Shown: positions 1 to 8,525 of the stretch, in pieces
Layout: each line of letters begins with the position of its first letter
How positions within the stretch are numbered: the stretch's first letter is position 1
NCBI GenBank assembly: GCA_005502805.1
Contig: SCMY01000011.1
Span: forward strand, 62,001 to 126,000
DNA from: Rhizobiales bacterium 2SD
Lineage (GTDB): Bacteria; Pseudomonadota; Alphaproteobacteria; Rhizobiales; Beijerinckiaceae
Reading direction: 5' to 3'
Length of the DNA: 64,000 nucleotides
Made by a program: the position numbers and the translations under genes
Notes under the pieces: generated by a model
Told to the model about the DNA's origin: nothing
The model's input: only the letters and a program-made list of their open reading frames with translations
The model's database searches: none

Positions 1-854
1 TTGCCCCAAGCGATGAAGTGGAAATAACTCGAGACATCATCTTTGGGCACGATCACGGTCGCGACGTTGTAGGACGAATTCGGTGGAATCAGCGCGGCAA
101 ACGGCGCCACATAGACGGTCAGACGGACGTAATCATGGGTCTGGGCATTCGCGATTGGCCGACGCAGAGCTGCGTAGCGGAAGCCGTAATTGGTGAGTTG
201 CACCTGGATTCGTGGGTTCTTATCGGTGGAAGGCCGCGTCCAGTGCGTGTCGGTTGCCCCGGCCGTGGTCACGCGCGCCGGCTTCATGTCGGAGGAGTGG
301 AGGCTCGAGGAGTGAGCGGAATCGATCTGCCCCTCCATGATCTGGGCCCAGTTGCAAGGCAGGTCGATCTTCACAATCGAGACCTTGGCTTCGGGCGTCG
401 GCGCCCAGGGCGGCGCCTCGAACTCCGGCATCTCGTCCTTCGGCCCCATATAAACCCAGATGAAGCCGCCGGCCTCATGGGTCGGATAGGCTTTGTGCTG
501 GACCTTGTCGGCGAAGCCGCTCTCGGCCGGCTCGGAGACCATCTCCAGCACCTTGCCGTCCACGTCGAACTTCCAGCCGTGGTAGAGGCAACGCAGGCCG
601 CATTCCTCGTTGCGCCCGAAGAAGAGCGAGGCCTTGCGGTGCGGGCAGTATTCGCCCAGCACGCCGATGCGCCCGTCCGTATCGCGGAAGGCGACGAGAT
701 CCTCGCCGAAGAGCCGGACGCGAACCGGGGCGCCGTCGCTCTCGACGAGTTGCTCCGAGAGCAGCGCCGGCACCCAGTGGCGCCGCATCAACTGCCCCAT
801 GGGCGCATCGCCCTCGACACGGCACAGCAATTCGTTCTCTTCATGCGTCAGCAT
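1..854 (-). CDS. Rieske aromatic ring-hydroxylating oxygenase, phthalate 4,5-dioxygenase type (3' end cut by window edge)
   Basis: This is the terminal oxygenase component of a two-component ring-hydroxylating system, cytoplasmic, using electrons from the reductase encoded divergently. The reading frame is open from an ATG at 854 to the left edge, so only about 284 N-terminal residues are visible. The Rieske cluster ligands are C70-P-H72 and C89-L-Y-H92. The mononuclear iron motif D178-S-A-H181-S-S-S-L-H186 follows NWAQIMEGQI, the arrangement of phthalate dioxygenase, whose bridging Asp is, as I recall, also numbered 178. A GGAGGGA ribosome site lies 5' of the ATG. The natural substrate could be phthalate, isophthalate, phenoxybenzoate or another aromatic acid; the family is certain, the substrate is not. 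Confidence 0.9.
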   Translation of the reverse strand, partial: MLTHEENELLCRVEGDAPMGQLMRRHWVPALLSEQLVESDGAPVRVRLFGEDLVAFRDTDGRIGVLGEYCPHRKASLFFGRNEECGLRCLYHGWKFDVDGKVLEMVSEPAESGFADKVQHKAYPTHEAGGFIWVYMGPKDEMPEFEAPPWAPTPEAKVSIVKIDLPCNWAQIMEGQIDSAHSSSLHSSDMKPARVTTAGATDTHWTRPSTDKNPRIQVQLTNYGFRYAALRRPIANAQTHDYVRLTVYVAPFAALIPPNSSYNVATVIVPKDDVSSYFHFIAWG

Positions 855-901
855 TGGCTTCCCTCCATCTCGTCGGCCGGGGCTAGCCAGCCGGATAATA
901 C

Positions 902-913
902 TTAGATATCTAA
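902..913. promoter_or_regulatory. Palindrome TTAGATATCTAA between divergent oxygenase and reductase genes
   Basis: This is a perfect 12-bp palindrome in the 114-bp divergent intergenic region, 48 bp upstream of the oxygenase start and 56 bp upstream of the reductase start. It fits the pattern TTAG-N4-CTAA, which recurs at 13562 and 33173, also just upstream of genes. Its place and symmetry suggest an operator or a shared promoter core; the binding protein is unknown. Confidence 0.4.
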
Positions 914-968
914 TCCTCACATTAGTCTGGATGCAAGCTCCTGTCGAGCCGGGCAGGCTGAGGGTAAA

Positions 969-1928
969 ATGGCCGAGGAAAATCAAACTTTTAACGTAAA
1001 AATCGCCGAGAAGCGGGCGATTGCCGACGACATCGTGATGTTCGAGCTGCAGACGGTCGACGGCAGCCCGCTGCCGCCTTTCACGCCGGGCGCGCATCTG
1101 GGCGTGCAGGTGCCCAATGGCGAGCTTCGCAAATATTCGCTCTGCAACGGGCCTGACGAGCTCGACCGCTACGTCATCGCGGTGAAGAAGGAGCATGGCG
1201 GACGCGGCGGGTCGATCAGCCTGATCGAGGAAACGAGGGTCGGCGACGAGCTCCCCATCACGCCTCCGCGCAACGACTTCTCCCTGAAGGAGGGTCCGTC
1301 GAGCTACATCTTCATCGCCGGGGGCATCGGGATCACGCCGATCCGGTCGATGATCCGGCATTTGATGGCGACGCGGGGCAGGCCGTTCAAGCTCTATTAT
1401 TTCACCCGGACGCCGGCGATGATGGCGTTTCGCGAGGAATTTGCCGGTCCGGAATTCCGCGGCAAGGTCGTCATCCACCATGACAACGGCGACCCGGACC
1501 AGGCCTATGACCTCTGGCCCGTGCTGGAAGAACCGAAGGGCGCCCATCTCTACTGCTGTGGCCCGCGCGGCCTGATGGAGGCTGTGCGCGACATGACCGG
1601 CCACTGGTCGTCCGCAGCGGTGCATTTCGAGGATTTCGGCGCCGCCAGGGCGCGTCCGGAGGACAATACGCCCTTTACCGTCGTTCTGGCCAAGAGCGGC
1701 GAGCGCTACGAGATCCCGGTCGACAAGACGATCCTCGAGGTGCTCCGCGCGGCAGGCAGGACATTGCCGAGCTCCTGCGAGAGCGGCACCTGCGGCACCT
1801 GCAAGACGCGCCTCGTCGGCGGCGAACCGGACCATCGCGATCTGGCCCTTTCCGAGCAGGAGCGTGCGCGCAACATCATGATCTGCGTCTCGCGCGCGAA
1901 ATCCGACGAACTTGTGCTCGATCTCTGA
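969..1928 (+). CDS. Phthalate-dioxygenase-type reductase (FMN / NADH / 2Fe-2S ferredoxin)
   Basis: This 319-residue electron-transfer partner passes electrons from NAD(P)H through flavin and a plant-type 2Fe-2S cluster to the oxygenase. The order of domains is that of phthalate dioxygenase reductase and VanB: a flavin barrel with RKYSLCNGP near residue 54, a nucleotide fold with GGIGITPIRS near residue 117, and a C-terminal ferredoxin domain with CESGTCGTCKTRL near residue 270 and a fourth Cys in MICVSRA. Length is normal for the family. The ATG has a GAGGG site upstream. It is divergent from the Rieske oxygenase and is followed after 9 bp by a dehydrogenase, so both probably form one transcript. 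Confidence 0.93.
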   Translation: MAEENQTFNVKIAEKRAIADDIVMFELQTVDGSPLPPFTPGAHLGVQVPNGELRKYSLCNGPDELDRYVIAVKKEHGGRGGSISLIEETRVGDELPITPPRNDFSLKEGPSSYIFIAGGIGITPIRSMIRHLMATRGRPFKLYYFTRTPAMMAFREEFAGPEFRGKVVIHHDNGDPDQAYDLWPVLEEPKGAHLYCCGPRGLMEAVRDMTGHWSSAAVHFEDFGAARARPEDNTPFTVVLAKSGERYEIPVDKTILEVLRAAGRTLPSSCESGTCGTCKTRLVGGEPDHRDLALSEQERARNIMICVSRAKSDELVLDL

Positions 1929-1937
1929 GGAACGGTG

Positions 1938-3137
1938 ATGAGCGATCCGTTACGCCTTGGCGTGGTCGGTCTCGGCCGCGCTTTCATGCTGATGCTGCCC
2001 ACCTTCGCTCAGCACCCGCTGATGCGCCTGACCGCGGCGAGTGATCCGCGCGAGGAGGCGAGACGGCGGTTCGAAGCCGATTTTTCGACGCCCGCCTCGG
2101 CCGCGCGCGTTTACGGGACGCCCGAAGCGCTATGCGCCGATCCCGGCGTGGAGGTGGTCTATATCGCCTCGCCCCACCAGTTCCATGTCGAGCATGTGCG
2201 GCTGGCCGCGCGTGCCGGGAAGCATATTCTCGTCGAGAAGCCGATGGCCCTTACCCTGGCCGATTGCCGGGCCATGATCCAGGCTGCCCACGAAAACGGC
2301 GTCCATCTCCTGGTGGGCCACAGCCACTCCTTCGACGCCCCCTATCTTCGCGCCGCCGAGCTGATCCGCTCCGGCGTATACGGCCGGCCGCGAATGATCC
2401 TGGCGGCGAATTTCACGGATTTCCTCTACAGGCCCCGACGGCCGGAGGAGCTCGACACCAGCCAGGGCGGCGGCGTGGTGTTCAGCCAGGCCGCGCACCA
2501 GGTGGATGTCGTCAGGCTGCTGGCGGGGAACAGGGTCAGCACCGTTCGCGCCGTGACGGCGCGGTTCGATCCGGCTCGCCCGACCGAGGGCGCCTACCAG
2601 GCGTTCCTGACGTTCGCCGATGGCGCGAGCGCTATGCTGACCTACAGCGGCTACGGCCGCTACGATACCGACGAGCAGCTCGGCTGGCTCGGCGAGCTCG
2701 GCCAGAAGAAGGACCCGTCGCAATACGGCTCAGCGCGCAGGGCGCTCGCCAAAATCGCGACGCCGGAAGAAGAAGCCGCACTCAAGAACAAGCGCGCCTA
2801 TGGCATCTCGACAGGCGGGGCTGGCCCCTTCCCCGTCCCGGAGGGTCACAACCATTTCGGGCACATCGTGGTCTCTTGCGACAAGGCCGATCTGCGCCCG
2901 ACGGCCGAAGGAGTCCACATCTACGCAGACGAACGCAACTGGCTCGACAGGTTGCCGGTTCCGGCGGTGCCGCGATCGGAGGTCGTGGACGAGCTCTACG
3001 CGGCCGTGCGCAACGGGGTGCCGCCGCTCCACTCCGGCGAGTGGGGCATGGCGACTCTGGAAACCTGCCTGGCCATTCTCGATTCGGCGGGCTCTGGCAG
3101 GGAGGTCGCCCTCGGCGGCTCTCCTGCGGGCGTCTGA
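1938..3137 (+). CDS. Gfo/Idh/MocA family NAD(P)-dependent dehydrogenase, possibly aromatic cis-dihydrodiol dehydrogenase
   Basis: This 399-residue dinucleotide-dependent oxidoreductase has an N-terminal Rossmann motif (GVVGLGRAF near residue 10), the family EKP motif in ILVEKPMAL near residue 97, and a C-terminal GFO/IDH alpha-beta domain. Pht4, the 4,5-dihydro-4,5-dihydroxyphthalate dehydrogenase, belongs to this family, and the gene sits right behind a phthalate-type reductase. The likely job is therefore rearomatisation of a dihydrodiol made by the adjacent oxygenase; this is inference from context. A GTG lies at 1935, but the ATG at 1938 has better spacing from AGGA. The gene converges on the dehydrogenase at 3169. 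Confidence 0.85.
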   Translation: MSDPLRLGVVGLGRAFMLMLPTFAQHPLMRLTAASDPREEARRRFEADFSTPASAARVYGTPEALCADPGVEVVYIASPHQFHVEHVRLAARAGKHILVEKPMALTLADCRAMIQAAHENGVHLLVGHSHSFDAPYLRAAELIRSGVYGRPRMILAANFTDFLYRPRRPEELDTSQGGGVVFSQAAHQVDVVRLLAGNRVSTVRAVTARFDPARPTEGAYQAFLTFADGASAMLTYSGYGRYDTDEQLGWLGELGQKKDPSQYGSARRALAKIATPEEEAALKNKRAYGISTGGAGPFPVPEGHNHFGHIVVSCDKADLRPTAEGVHIYADERNWLDRLPVPAVPRSEVVDELYAAVRNGVPPLHSGEWGMATLETCLAILDSAGSGREVALGGSPAGV

Positions 3138-3168
3138 GCAGCCCTTCCCTGCCGGCGCAGACGCCGCG

Positions 3169-4242
3169 TCAGGAGTAGGCGGGCAGTTGCGGCGCAAAGC
3201 CCATGATGGTGGTGAAGCGCCGGCTGAAATTCGGCCAGGCTTCCAGATTGACGATGCGCGGCGGCGCCCGGCCGTTCAACAGTTCGATCCATTGCTCCGC
3301 CGCCGAAACCGCCATCTGGCGCAGCGCCTCCTCGGTGATGCCGCCCGTATGCGGCGTCGCCAGGACATTGTCGAAAGCCAGCAGCGGATGGTCCGGCGGC
3401 GGCGGCTCCTTCAGGAACACGTCGATGCCGGCCCCCGCGATGCGCCTCTCGCGCAAGGCCGCGGCGAGCGCCTCCTCGTCATGGATTCCCCCGCGGGCGG
3501 TGTTGATGAAATAGGCGGTCGGCTTCATGAGCGCGAACTCCGCCGCGCCCAGCATGTTGAGCGTCTCCTTCGAGCGCGGGCAATGAACGGAGATGTAGTC
3601 GCTGCTGCGCAGTAGCTCGCCGAGATCGACCTTGCGTCCATGGCGGCGCGCGATCTCGTCGGCGTCGAGATAGGGATCGCAGGCTAGCACCGTCATGCCG
3701 AACAGCCGGTGGCAGAGCTCGGCGAAGCGGCGGCCGATCGTGCCGATGCCGATGATGCCCACCGTCTTGCCGTGGATGTCGTTGCCTTGCAGCGCGTAGC
3801 GGTCGACCGCGGCGCCCGGCCGGCGCAGCAACTTGTCGGCAAGTCCGATGCGCTTGGACAGGGCGAGCATCATCCCCAGCGCGTGCTCGGCCACCGCCTC
3901 GGTATTGGTTCCTCCCTGGTTGCAGACCAGGACGCCGGCCGCCGTACAGGCATCGACATCGATATAATCGTAACCCGCGCCGGTCGAGCTCATCGCCAGC
4001 AGATTCGGGCATCGCGCGATCAGCGCCGCATCGCCGAACCAGGGTTCGCGCAGCTCGGTGCGTGCCTGGACCTGATAGCCGTGGGCGCCTGCCATGATCT
4101 GCCAGTTGCGGGTTTCCGGCGTGGCGTAATCGAGCTTGACCAGCTCGAGGTCGTCGCGATCGCGCAGCATGGTCTCGGCTACAGAATCGACCCAGCTGTC
4201 GAAGAAGACCAGCCGCGGCCTGTTGGTCGAAATGCCTGTCAT
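3169..4242 (-). CDS. D-2-hydroxyacid dehydrogenase (phosphoglycerate dehydrogenase family)
   Basis: This 357-residue protein is a D-isomer-specific NAD-dependent 2-hydroxyacid dehydrogenase, interconverting a 2-oxoacid and a D-2-hydroxyacid. The NAD motif is VGIIGIGTIGRRF near residue 166. The catalytic Arg is in NTARGG, the Glu in DVFLKEPPPP and the His in TPHTGGITEEA, so the triad is complete. The frame is open further upstream, but the ATG at 4242 begins the conserved fold and leaves a 28-bp gap to the preceding permease. It is the last gene of the hydantoinase/ABC operon, which suggests that the imported or released product is a 2-oxo- or 2-hydroxyacid. Confidence 0.88.
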   Translation of the reverse strand: MTGISTNRPRLVFFDSWVDSVAETMLRDRDDLELVKLDYATPETRNWQIMAGAHGYQVQARTELREPWFGDAALIARCPNLLAMSSTGAGYDYIDVDACTAAGVLVCNQGGTNTEAVAEHALGMMLALSKRIGLADKLLRRPGAAVDRYALQGNDIHGKTVGIIGIGTIGRRFAELCHRLFGMTVLACDPYLDADEIARRHGRKVDLGELLRSSDYISVHCPRSKETLNMLGAAEFALMKPTAYFINTARGGIHDEEALAAALRERRIAGAGIDVFLKEPPPPDHPLLAFDNVLATPHTGGITEEALRQMAVSAAEQWIELLNGRAPPRIVNLEAWPNFSRRFTTIMGFAPQLPAYS

Positions 4243-4270
4243 GATCCGTCCGTCCGGGAGCGAGGCCGCA

Positions 4271-5110
4271 TCAGCGGCGGTTCCAGTGAAGAATACGCTG
4301 CTCGATGCGCAGGAAGCCGGCATTGAGCGCGAAGCCGCAGATGGCGAGCAGGAACAGCGCGGCATACATCTCGGCGGCACGGCCGGCATATTGCATCGAG
4401 ACGAGATAGTAGCCGATGCCGGCATCGCCGGCGATCATCTCCGCGACCACCGTGACGATGAAGGCCAGGCCGATCGCAACCCTGATCCCGGCAAAGATGA
4501 AGGGCAGCGTCGCCGGCAGCAGCACGGCCCGCATCCTGCGCAGCGGCGGCACCCCCAATGTGCGCGCCACCAGACGATAGGTCGGCTCCACCGAGGTCGC
4601 GCCCTCGAGCGTGTTGATGAAGACCGGGAAGAACGCCGTCATCGCGACGACCGTGATCTTCATTCCGTCGTCGAGCCCGAGGAAAAGGATCAGCGGCGGC
4701 ACCAGCGCCGGAACCGGCAGCGGCCGCAGCAGCTCGACCAGAGGCTCGACGGTCAGGCGCAGCCAGCGGCTGGACGCGAGTGCGAGCCCGACGAGCACGC
4801 CGATGGCGCTGCCGAGCACGAGGCCTGCCAGCATGCGGTAAAGCGTGCCGACCAGCGCGAGCAGGAGATCGCCGCCGGCGAGGCTGGTGGCTGCGACCGC
4901 CAGGGCCTGCGTCACCGGCGGCCAGTTCTCGCTGCGCACGATCCCCAGCCTCGCGGAGAGTTCCCAGGCCAGCAGGAGCAGCACCACGAGCAGGTAGCCG
5001 CTGACGCGGCGCCGGCCCGGAAGTGTGCCGTTCCCGGCGGAGCCCGTGGCCTCGCGGGAGGGTCGTGCTCGCCGCAGCGGAGCGCCGGACGCTACGGAGC
5101 CTTGCGGCAT
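4271..5110 (-). CDS. NitT/TauT-type ABC transporter permease (second of pair)
   Basis: This 279-residue inner-membrane permease belongs to the SsuC/TauC family. It shows about six hydrophobic segments and the EAA-loop region GASV-to-LPATLPFIFAGIRVAIG near residues 195-215 that contacts the ATPase. The N-terminal 30 residues are Arg- and Ala-rich and precede the first helix, so translation may start a little further in. It lies 13 bp behind the binding-protein gene and is the second permease of this system (the first is at 6173), so the pore is probably a heterodimer. The substrate is not identifiable from sequence. Confidence 0.88.
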   Translation of the reverse strand: MPQGSVASGAPLRRARPSREATGSAGNGTLPGRRRVSGYLLVVLLLLAWELSARLGIVRSENWPPVTQALAVAATSLAGGDLLLALVGTLYRMLAGLVLGSAIGVLVGLALASSRWLRLTVEPLVELLRPLPVPALVPPLILFLGLDDGMKITVVAMTAFFPVFINTLEGATSVEPTYRLVARTLGVPPLRRMRAVLLPATLPFIFAGIRVAIGLAFIVTVVAEMIAGDAGIGYYLVSMQYAGRAAEMYAALFLLAICGFALNAGFLRIEQRILHWNRR

Positions 5111-5123
5111 GGCGCCTCCTCCC

Positions 5124-6116
5124 TCAATGCACGCGCCCGGTCTCGTAAAGATAGCTTTCCGCCTTGGGCACGGAGGTGAGCATGCCGTACCGCTTCATTC
5201 CCTCGGCGATGCGGTCGAGATTGGCCGTGTCCACGCCTCGCGGATAGCTCGGCCAGGCCAGGAGCGCGCGCAGCCGTTCCGGCGGCAATTGCGTGAACTT
5301 GGCGATCAGCTCGACATGGGCGGGGTTGCCCTTGTTGCCCTCGCACCATTCGGCCCCGTTGCGATGGGCCCGAGTGAAGGCCTGCACGATCTCCCTGTTC
5401 CTATCGATATAGCTCTGCGTGGCGGCGAAGGCGGCGACCACCGTTCCCGGCATCATGCTGCCGCACAGTCCCGAGATGATCTCGAGCTTGTCGGGATTGG
5501 CCTGAACCTGGGCGGACATGAACGGCTCGATGCTGGCGACGTAGTCGACGCGGCCCTGCAGCAGCGCATCGGCCTGCTGCGGAAAGCGCACCTCGATGAT
5601 CGCGTTCTTCGCGGAGTCCCCGCCGGTCTGGTCGACCCACATGCGCAGGCAGATCCACAGCAGATTCTGCAGCAGATGCGAGGCGCCGATCTTGCCGACG
5701 GTGTCGGCACCCGAGCGGACGCTGCCGTCCTTCCGGACCAGGATGGAGGTGTAGTCGTTCGGCGGCGCGTTCGCGATCGAGGTCGGCGCGACGATGCGCA
5801 AATCCACCCCCTCCGCCGCCCCGGCGATGATAGTGGTGATCGTCGACATCGCGAACTGGAACTGGTTGGCGACCAGCGCGGCCATCGCCGGGCCGCCGCC
5901 CGGGGTCGGCGTCACCTCGACCTCCAGTCGCTCGGCCGCGAAATAGCCTTGCGCCTGCGCGGCGATGAAAGCGCCGGCATCCAGGACCGGCACGACGCCG
6001 GCGCGGATTTTGGTGATGTTCGCCTGCGACCAGACCGCCGGGGCCTTGAGCGTTAATGCACCGGCTGCCGCTGCGGTGAGCAATCCCGACATCTGTCGGC
6101 GATTCATGCGAGACAT
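5124..6116 (-). CDS. ABC transporter substrate-binding protein (NMT1/SsuA-like), Tat-type signal
   Basis: This 330-residue periplasmic binding protein has an N-terminus MNRRQMSGLLTAAAAGALTL with a twin Arg and a hydrophobic Ala-rich core, consistent with export. The body has the NMT1/THI5-like two-lobe pattern (AGVVPVLDAGAFIAAQAQGYF near residue 40; VANQFQFAMS near 85). It sits between the two permease genes of the same operon. A second Met three residues in is an alternative start. The SBP-like fold is also used by 4,5-dihydroxyphthalate decarboxylase, but the export signal and the neighbours favour a true transporter component. Confidence 0.88.
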   Translation of the reverse strand: MSRMNRRQMSGLLTAAAAGALTLKAPAVWSQANITKIRAGVVPVLDAGAFIAAQAQGYFAAERLEVEVTPTPGGGPAMAALVANQFQFAMSTITTIIAGAAEGVDLRIVAPTSIANAPPNDYTSILVRKDGSVRSGADTVGKIGASHLLQNLLWICLRMWVDQTGGDSAKNAIIEVRFPQQADALLQGRVDYVASIEPFMSAQVQANPDKLEIISGLCGSMMPGTVVAAFAATQSYIDRNREIVQAFTRAHRNGAEWCEGNKGNPAHVELIAKFTQLPPERLRALLAWPSYPRGVDTANLDRIAEGMKRYGMLTSVPKAESYLYETGRVH

Positions 6117-6172
6117 GGTTGTTTCTCCCTCGGTTCCGCCCCGTTCCGGGTGTCGTGGACAGGAATTGAGCG

Positions 6173-6949
6173 CTAGCGCCGGTGCTTCTCCAGCCAGGGC
6201 GCCAGCCTGCGCTCGGCAACCGTCATGCCCCAGCTGATGACGAGGCCGATGACGGCGAGCAGCACCAGCCAGGCATACATCTGGCGGATGCGGAAGGAGC
6301 GCTGGTTCTCGAGGATCACCGCGCCGAGCCCGCCGGTGCCGGCCAGCATCTCCGAAAGCACCGTCATCAGCAGGGCGATGCCGACCGAGATGCGCAAGCC
6401 GGCCGCGATGAAGGGCAAGGTCGCCGGCAGCACGATGCGCAGCGTGATCCTGGCGCCGCTCCAGCCGAAGGTGCGCCCCGTCGCGATCAGGACGGGGTCG
6501 ATGCTGCGAACGCCCTGAACCGTGTTGATCAGGATCGGAAACACGCTGGCGAGCGCGATCGAGGTGATCTTCATCGGCACGCCGAGGCCGAGGAACAGGA
6601 TCAGCACCGGCACCAGCGCCGCCTTGGGCATCGGCCTCACCAACTCCACCAGCGGGTCCAGCAGGTCGTCGACCCAGGGGACCGTCCCCATCAGCAGGCC
6701 GAGCACGACGCCGAGCGCCACCGCGATCGCGAAGCCGACGGCGAAGAGGCCGAGCGTCGCGAGCAGCGGACCCTGCACCTCGCCGGAAAGGAGCAGGTCA
6801 TAGAGCGTGCGCCCGATCACGCTCGGCGGGGGCAGCAGCACGCGATTGATCAGGCCGCGATCCACCAGGATCTCGATCGCGACCAGCAGCGCCGCGATGA
6901 AGGCGACGCCGGGGACGAGCCGCAGCGAACGGTCGAGCAAGCCGATCAT
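6173..6949 (-). CDS. NitT/TauT-type ABC transporter permease (first of pair)
   Basis: This 258-residue membrane protein of the SsuC/TauC family has a hydrophobic N-terminal helix (VAFIAALLVAIEILV), about five further helices, and the ATPase-contact loop with LPATLPFIAAGLRISVGIAL near residues 190-210. It starts inside the stop codon of the ATPase gene (ATGA at 6946-6949), which shows tight translational coupling. An open frame runs further upstream but overlaps the ATPase gene completely, so the ATG at 6949 is chosen. It is paired with the permease at 4271. Confidence 0.9.
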   Translation of the reverse strand: MIGLLDRSLRLVPGVAFIAALLVAIEILVDRGLINRVLLPPPSVIGRTLYDLLLSGEVQGPLLATLGLFAVGFAIAVALGVVLGLLMGTVPWVDDLLDPLVELVRPMPKAALVPVLILFLGLGVPMKITSIALASVFPILINTVQGVRSIDPVLIATGRTFGWSGARITLRIVLPATLPFIAAGLRISVGIALLMTVLSEMLAGTGGLGAVILENQRSFRIRQMYAWLVLLAVIGLVISWGMTVAERRLAPWLEKHRR

Positions 6950-7779
6950 AGCGGGCGATCCAGCAGGCGGTTGAGCAGCGCGTGCCGATGCTTCAAATAG
7001 ACGGAATCCTCGCGGGTCTCGATCGCATGCCGCGGACGCGGCAGGCCGATCTCGATCACGTCGTCGATCCGCGACGGGCGGCGGCCCAGGATCGCGATGC
7101 GGTCGGCGAGGTAAACCGCTTCGTCGACGTCGTGTGTGACGAGCACCACGGTCAGATCCTCGCTCGAGGACCAGATGTCGAGGATCAGAGCCTGCAGCTC
7201 GACCCGCGTCAGCGCGTCGACGGCGCTGAAGGGCTCGTCCATCAGCAGCAGCCGGGGACGGGCGGCGAGCGCGCGCGCGATGGCGACGCGCTGCTGCATG
7301 CCGCCCGAGAGCTGCCAGGGGTAGTGGTCGGCGAACTCGCCCAGCCCCACCCTTTCGAGGAGGCTTTCGGCGTCGCGCTTCCGTTCGGCAGCGGTGACAG
7401 GCTTGTGTTCCAGGGCGAAGGTCACGTTGCGCCGGACGGTGCGCCACGGGAACAGGGACTTGGCATATTGCTGGAAGAGATAGACGGCGTCCGGCGGCGG
7501 CGCGGTTACCCGCCGGCCGTCCAGCGTAACCTCGCCGGCGCTCGCCTCGGACAGGCCCGCGATGATCTGCAGCAGGGTCGACTTGCCACAGCCCGAGGGG
7601 CCGACGATGGCGAGGAACTCGCCGCGCCTGATCTCCAGATCGGCTTCCCCGATGGCGACAGTGCGCTGGTCGCCGCCCGCGCCGTAGTGCTTGCGCACGC
7701 CCGAGACGCGCACGAGCACGTCGCCGAAACGATGCGGCGGATCGGTGTGCAAGGCCTGGGATCCCGCCATGGTCGTCAT
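6946..7779 (-). CDS. NitT/TauT-type ABC transporter ATP-binding protein
   Basis: This 277-residue cytoplasmic ATPase powers the importer encoded downstream. It has Walker A GPSGCGKST near residue 58, Q-loop FQQYAKSLFPW, signature LSGGMQQR, Walker B LLLMDEP and H-switch THDVDEA, all intact and in the SsuB/TauB pattern. Starts are possible at 7779 and 7770; 7779 gives an ATGA overlap with the racemase-like gene's stop at 7776. It ends in a 4-bp overlap with the permease. The coupling to the hydantoinase and racemase genes suggests that the importer feeds those enzymes. Confidence 0.92.
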   Translation of the reverse strand: MTTMAGSQALHTDPPHRFGDVLVRVSGVRKHYGAGGDQRTVAIGEADLEIRRGEFLAIVGPSGCGKSTLLQIIAGLSEASAGEVTLDGRRVTAPPPDAVYLFQQYAKSLFPWRTVRRNVTFALEHKPVTAAERKRDAESLLERVGLGEFADHYPWQLSGGMQQRVAIARALAARPRLLLMDEPFSAVDALTRVELQALILDIWSSSEDLTVVLVTHDVDEAVYLADRIAILGRRPSRIDDVIEIGLPRPRHAIETREDSVYLKHRHALLNRLLDRPL

Positions 7780-8525
7780 GCGTCGCCTCCCGCTGCCGCA
7801 AAGAGGCGGCCAGGCCCGGTCGCGACATCCATGATCTTCATCTCGCGCAGCGCATGCCAGGCCGCGACCTGGTTGCTCGTGAGGACCGGCTTGCCGAGGT
7901 CGCGTTCCAGCGCCTCGACGACTTCGAGGGAGCGGATCGCCGTGCAACTCAGGAAATATACATCGGCGTCCGGACGCCGGTTGGCGCGCACCAGCCGGTA
8001 CCAGTCGCCGGGATCGACCCGGACCATGTCCTGCGGACTGTCGATGCCGAGCCCGACGGCACTCAGCGTCTCGCAGCCATGCGCGGTGAGAAAAGCGGCC
8101 TCGCGCCGGTTGATCGCGTCGATATAGGGCGAAACGAGCACGAGGCGGCGTGCCGAAAGCGCCCGCAAGGCGCCGATCAGCGCCCGCGAGGTCGCCGTGG
8201 CAGGGCACCCGGCCGCCTTGCTTATCCTGGCGATCAGCGGCTCCTCCGCGGCCGCGTCCCATGTCGAGACGGCCGTGCAGTGGAACAGGATCAGATCGAC
8301 GCCGGCATCGCCGAGCAGGCCGGCCGCCTCCTCGACATTGTCCGTCATGGCCCGCAACTGCTCATCGCTGCTGCCGGTCAGGCGCAATCGCGTCGTGTGC
8401 AGGCTGACGCCATCGGGGAGCATCGCCTGAAGCTGCGGTTCGGCGGCGACGTTCCCGGAGGGCAGCAGCATGCCGAGCCGGCCGCGCCAGCCATAGCGGA
8501 TGACGTCGCGGTCGAACGTCGTCAT
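7776..8525 (-). CDS. Asp/Glu racemase superfamily protein (maleate isomerase / arylmalonate decarboxylase-like)
   Basis: This 249-residue enzyme belongs to the two-Cys racemase-fold superfamily that includes Asp/Glu and hydantoin racemases, maleate cis-trans isomerase and arylmalonate decarboxylase. Both Cys motifs are present: FHCTAVST near residue 80 and FLSCTAIRS near residue 197. The N-terminal GMLLPSGNVAAEP pattern resembles maleate isomerase. Placed directly after hyuB with an ATGA overlap, it may racemise or isomerise the hydantoinase substrate or product. Which of the reactions it performs cannot be told from sequence. Confidence 0.82.
   Translation of the reverse strand: MTTFDRDVIRYGWRGRLGMLLPSGNVAAEPQLQAMLPDGVSLHTTRLRLTGSSDEQLRAMTDNVEEAAGLLGDAGVDLILFHCTAVSTWDAAAEEPLIARISKAAGCPATATSRALIGALRALSARRLVLVSPYIDAINRREAAFLTAHGCETLSAVGLGIDSPQDMVRVDPGDWYRLVRANRRPDADVYFLSCTAIRSLEVVEALERDLGKPVLTSNQVAAWHALREMKIMDVATGPGRLFAAAGGDA

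Noticed and set aside
475..825. A minus-strand open frame of 116 codons inside the Rieske oxygenase region
   Set aside because: It is an Arg- and Ala-rich shadow of the true oxygenase frame, which has the Rieske and iron motifs and a good ribosome site.
5025..6056. Long plus-strand open frames opposite the ABC genes (also at 6182, 9113, 10651, 48131 and elsewhere)
   Set aside because: High GC makes long antisense frames common; their products are His/Arg/Asp-rich and without motifs, while the opposite frames have clear families.
5124..6116. 4,5-dihydroxyphthalate decarboxylase (Pht5-like), which has an SBP-type fold
   Set aside because: The protein has a clear export signal and is flanked by its own permease and ATPase genes.
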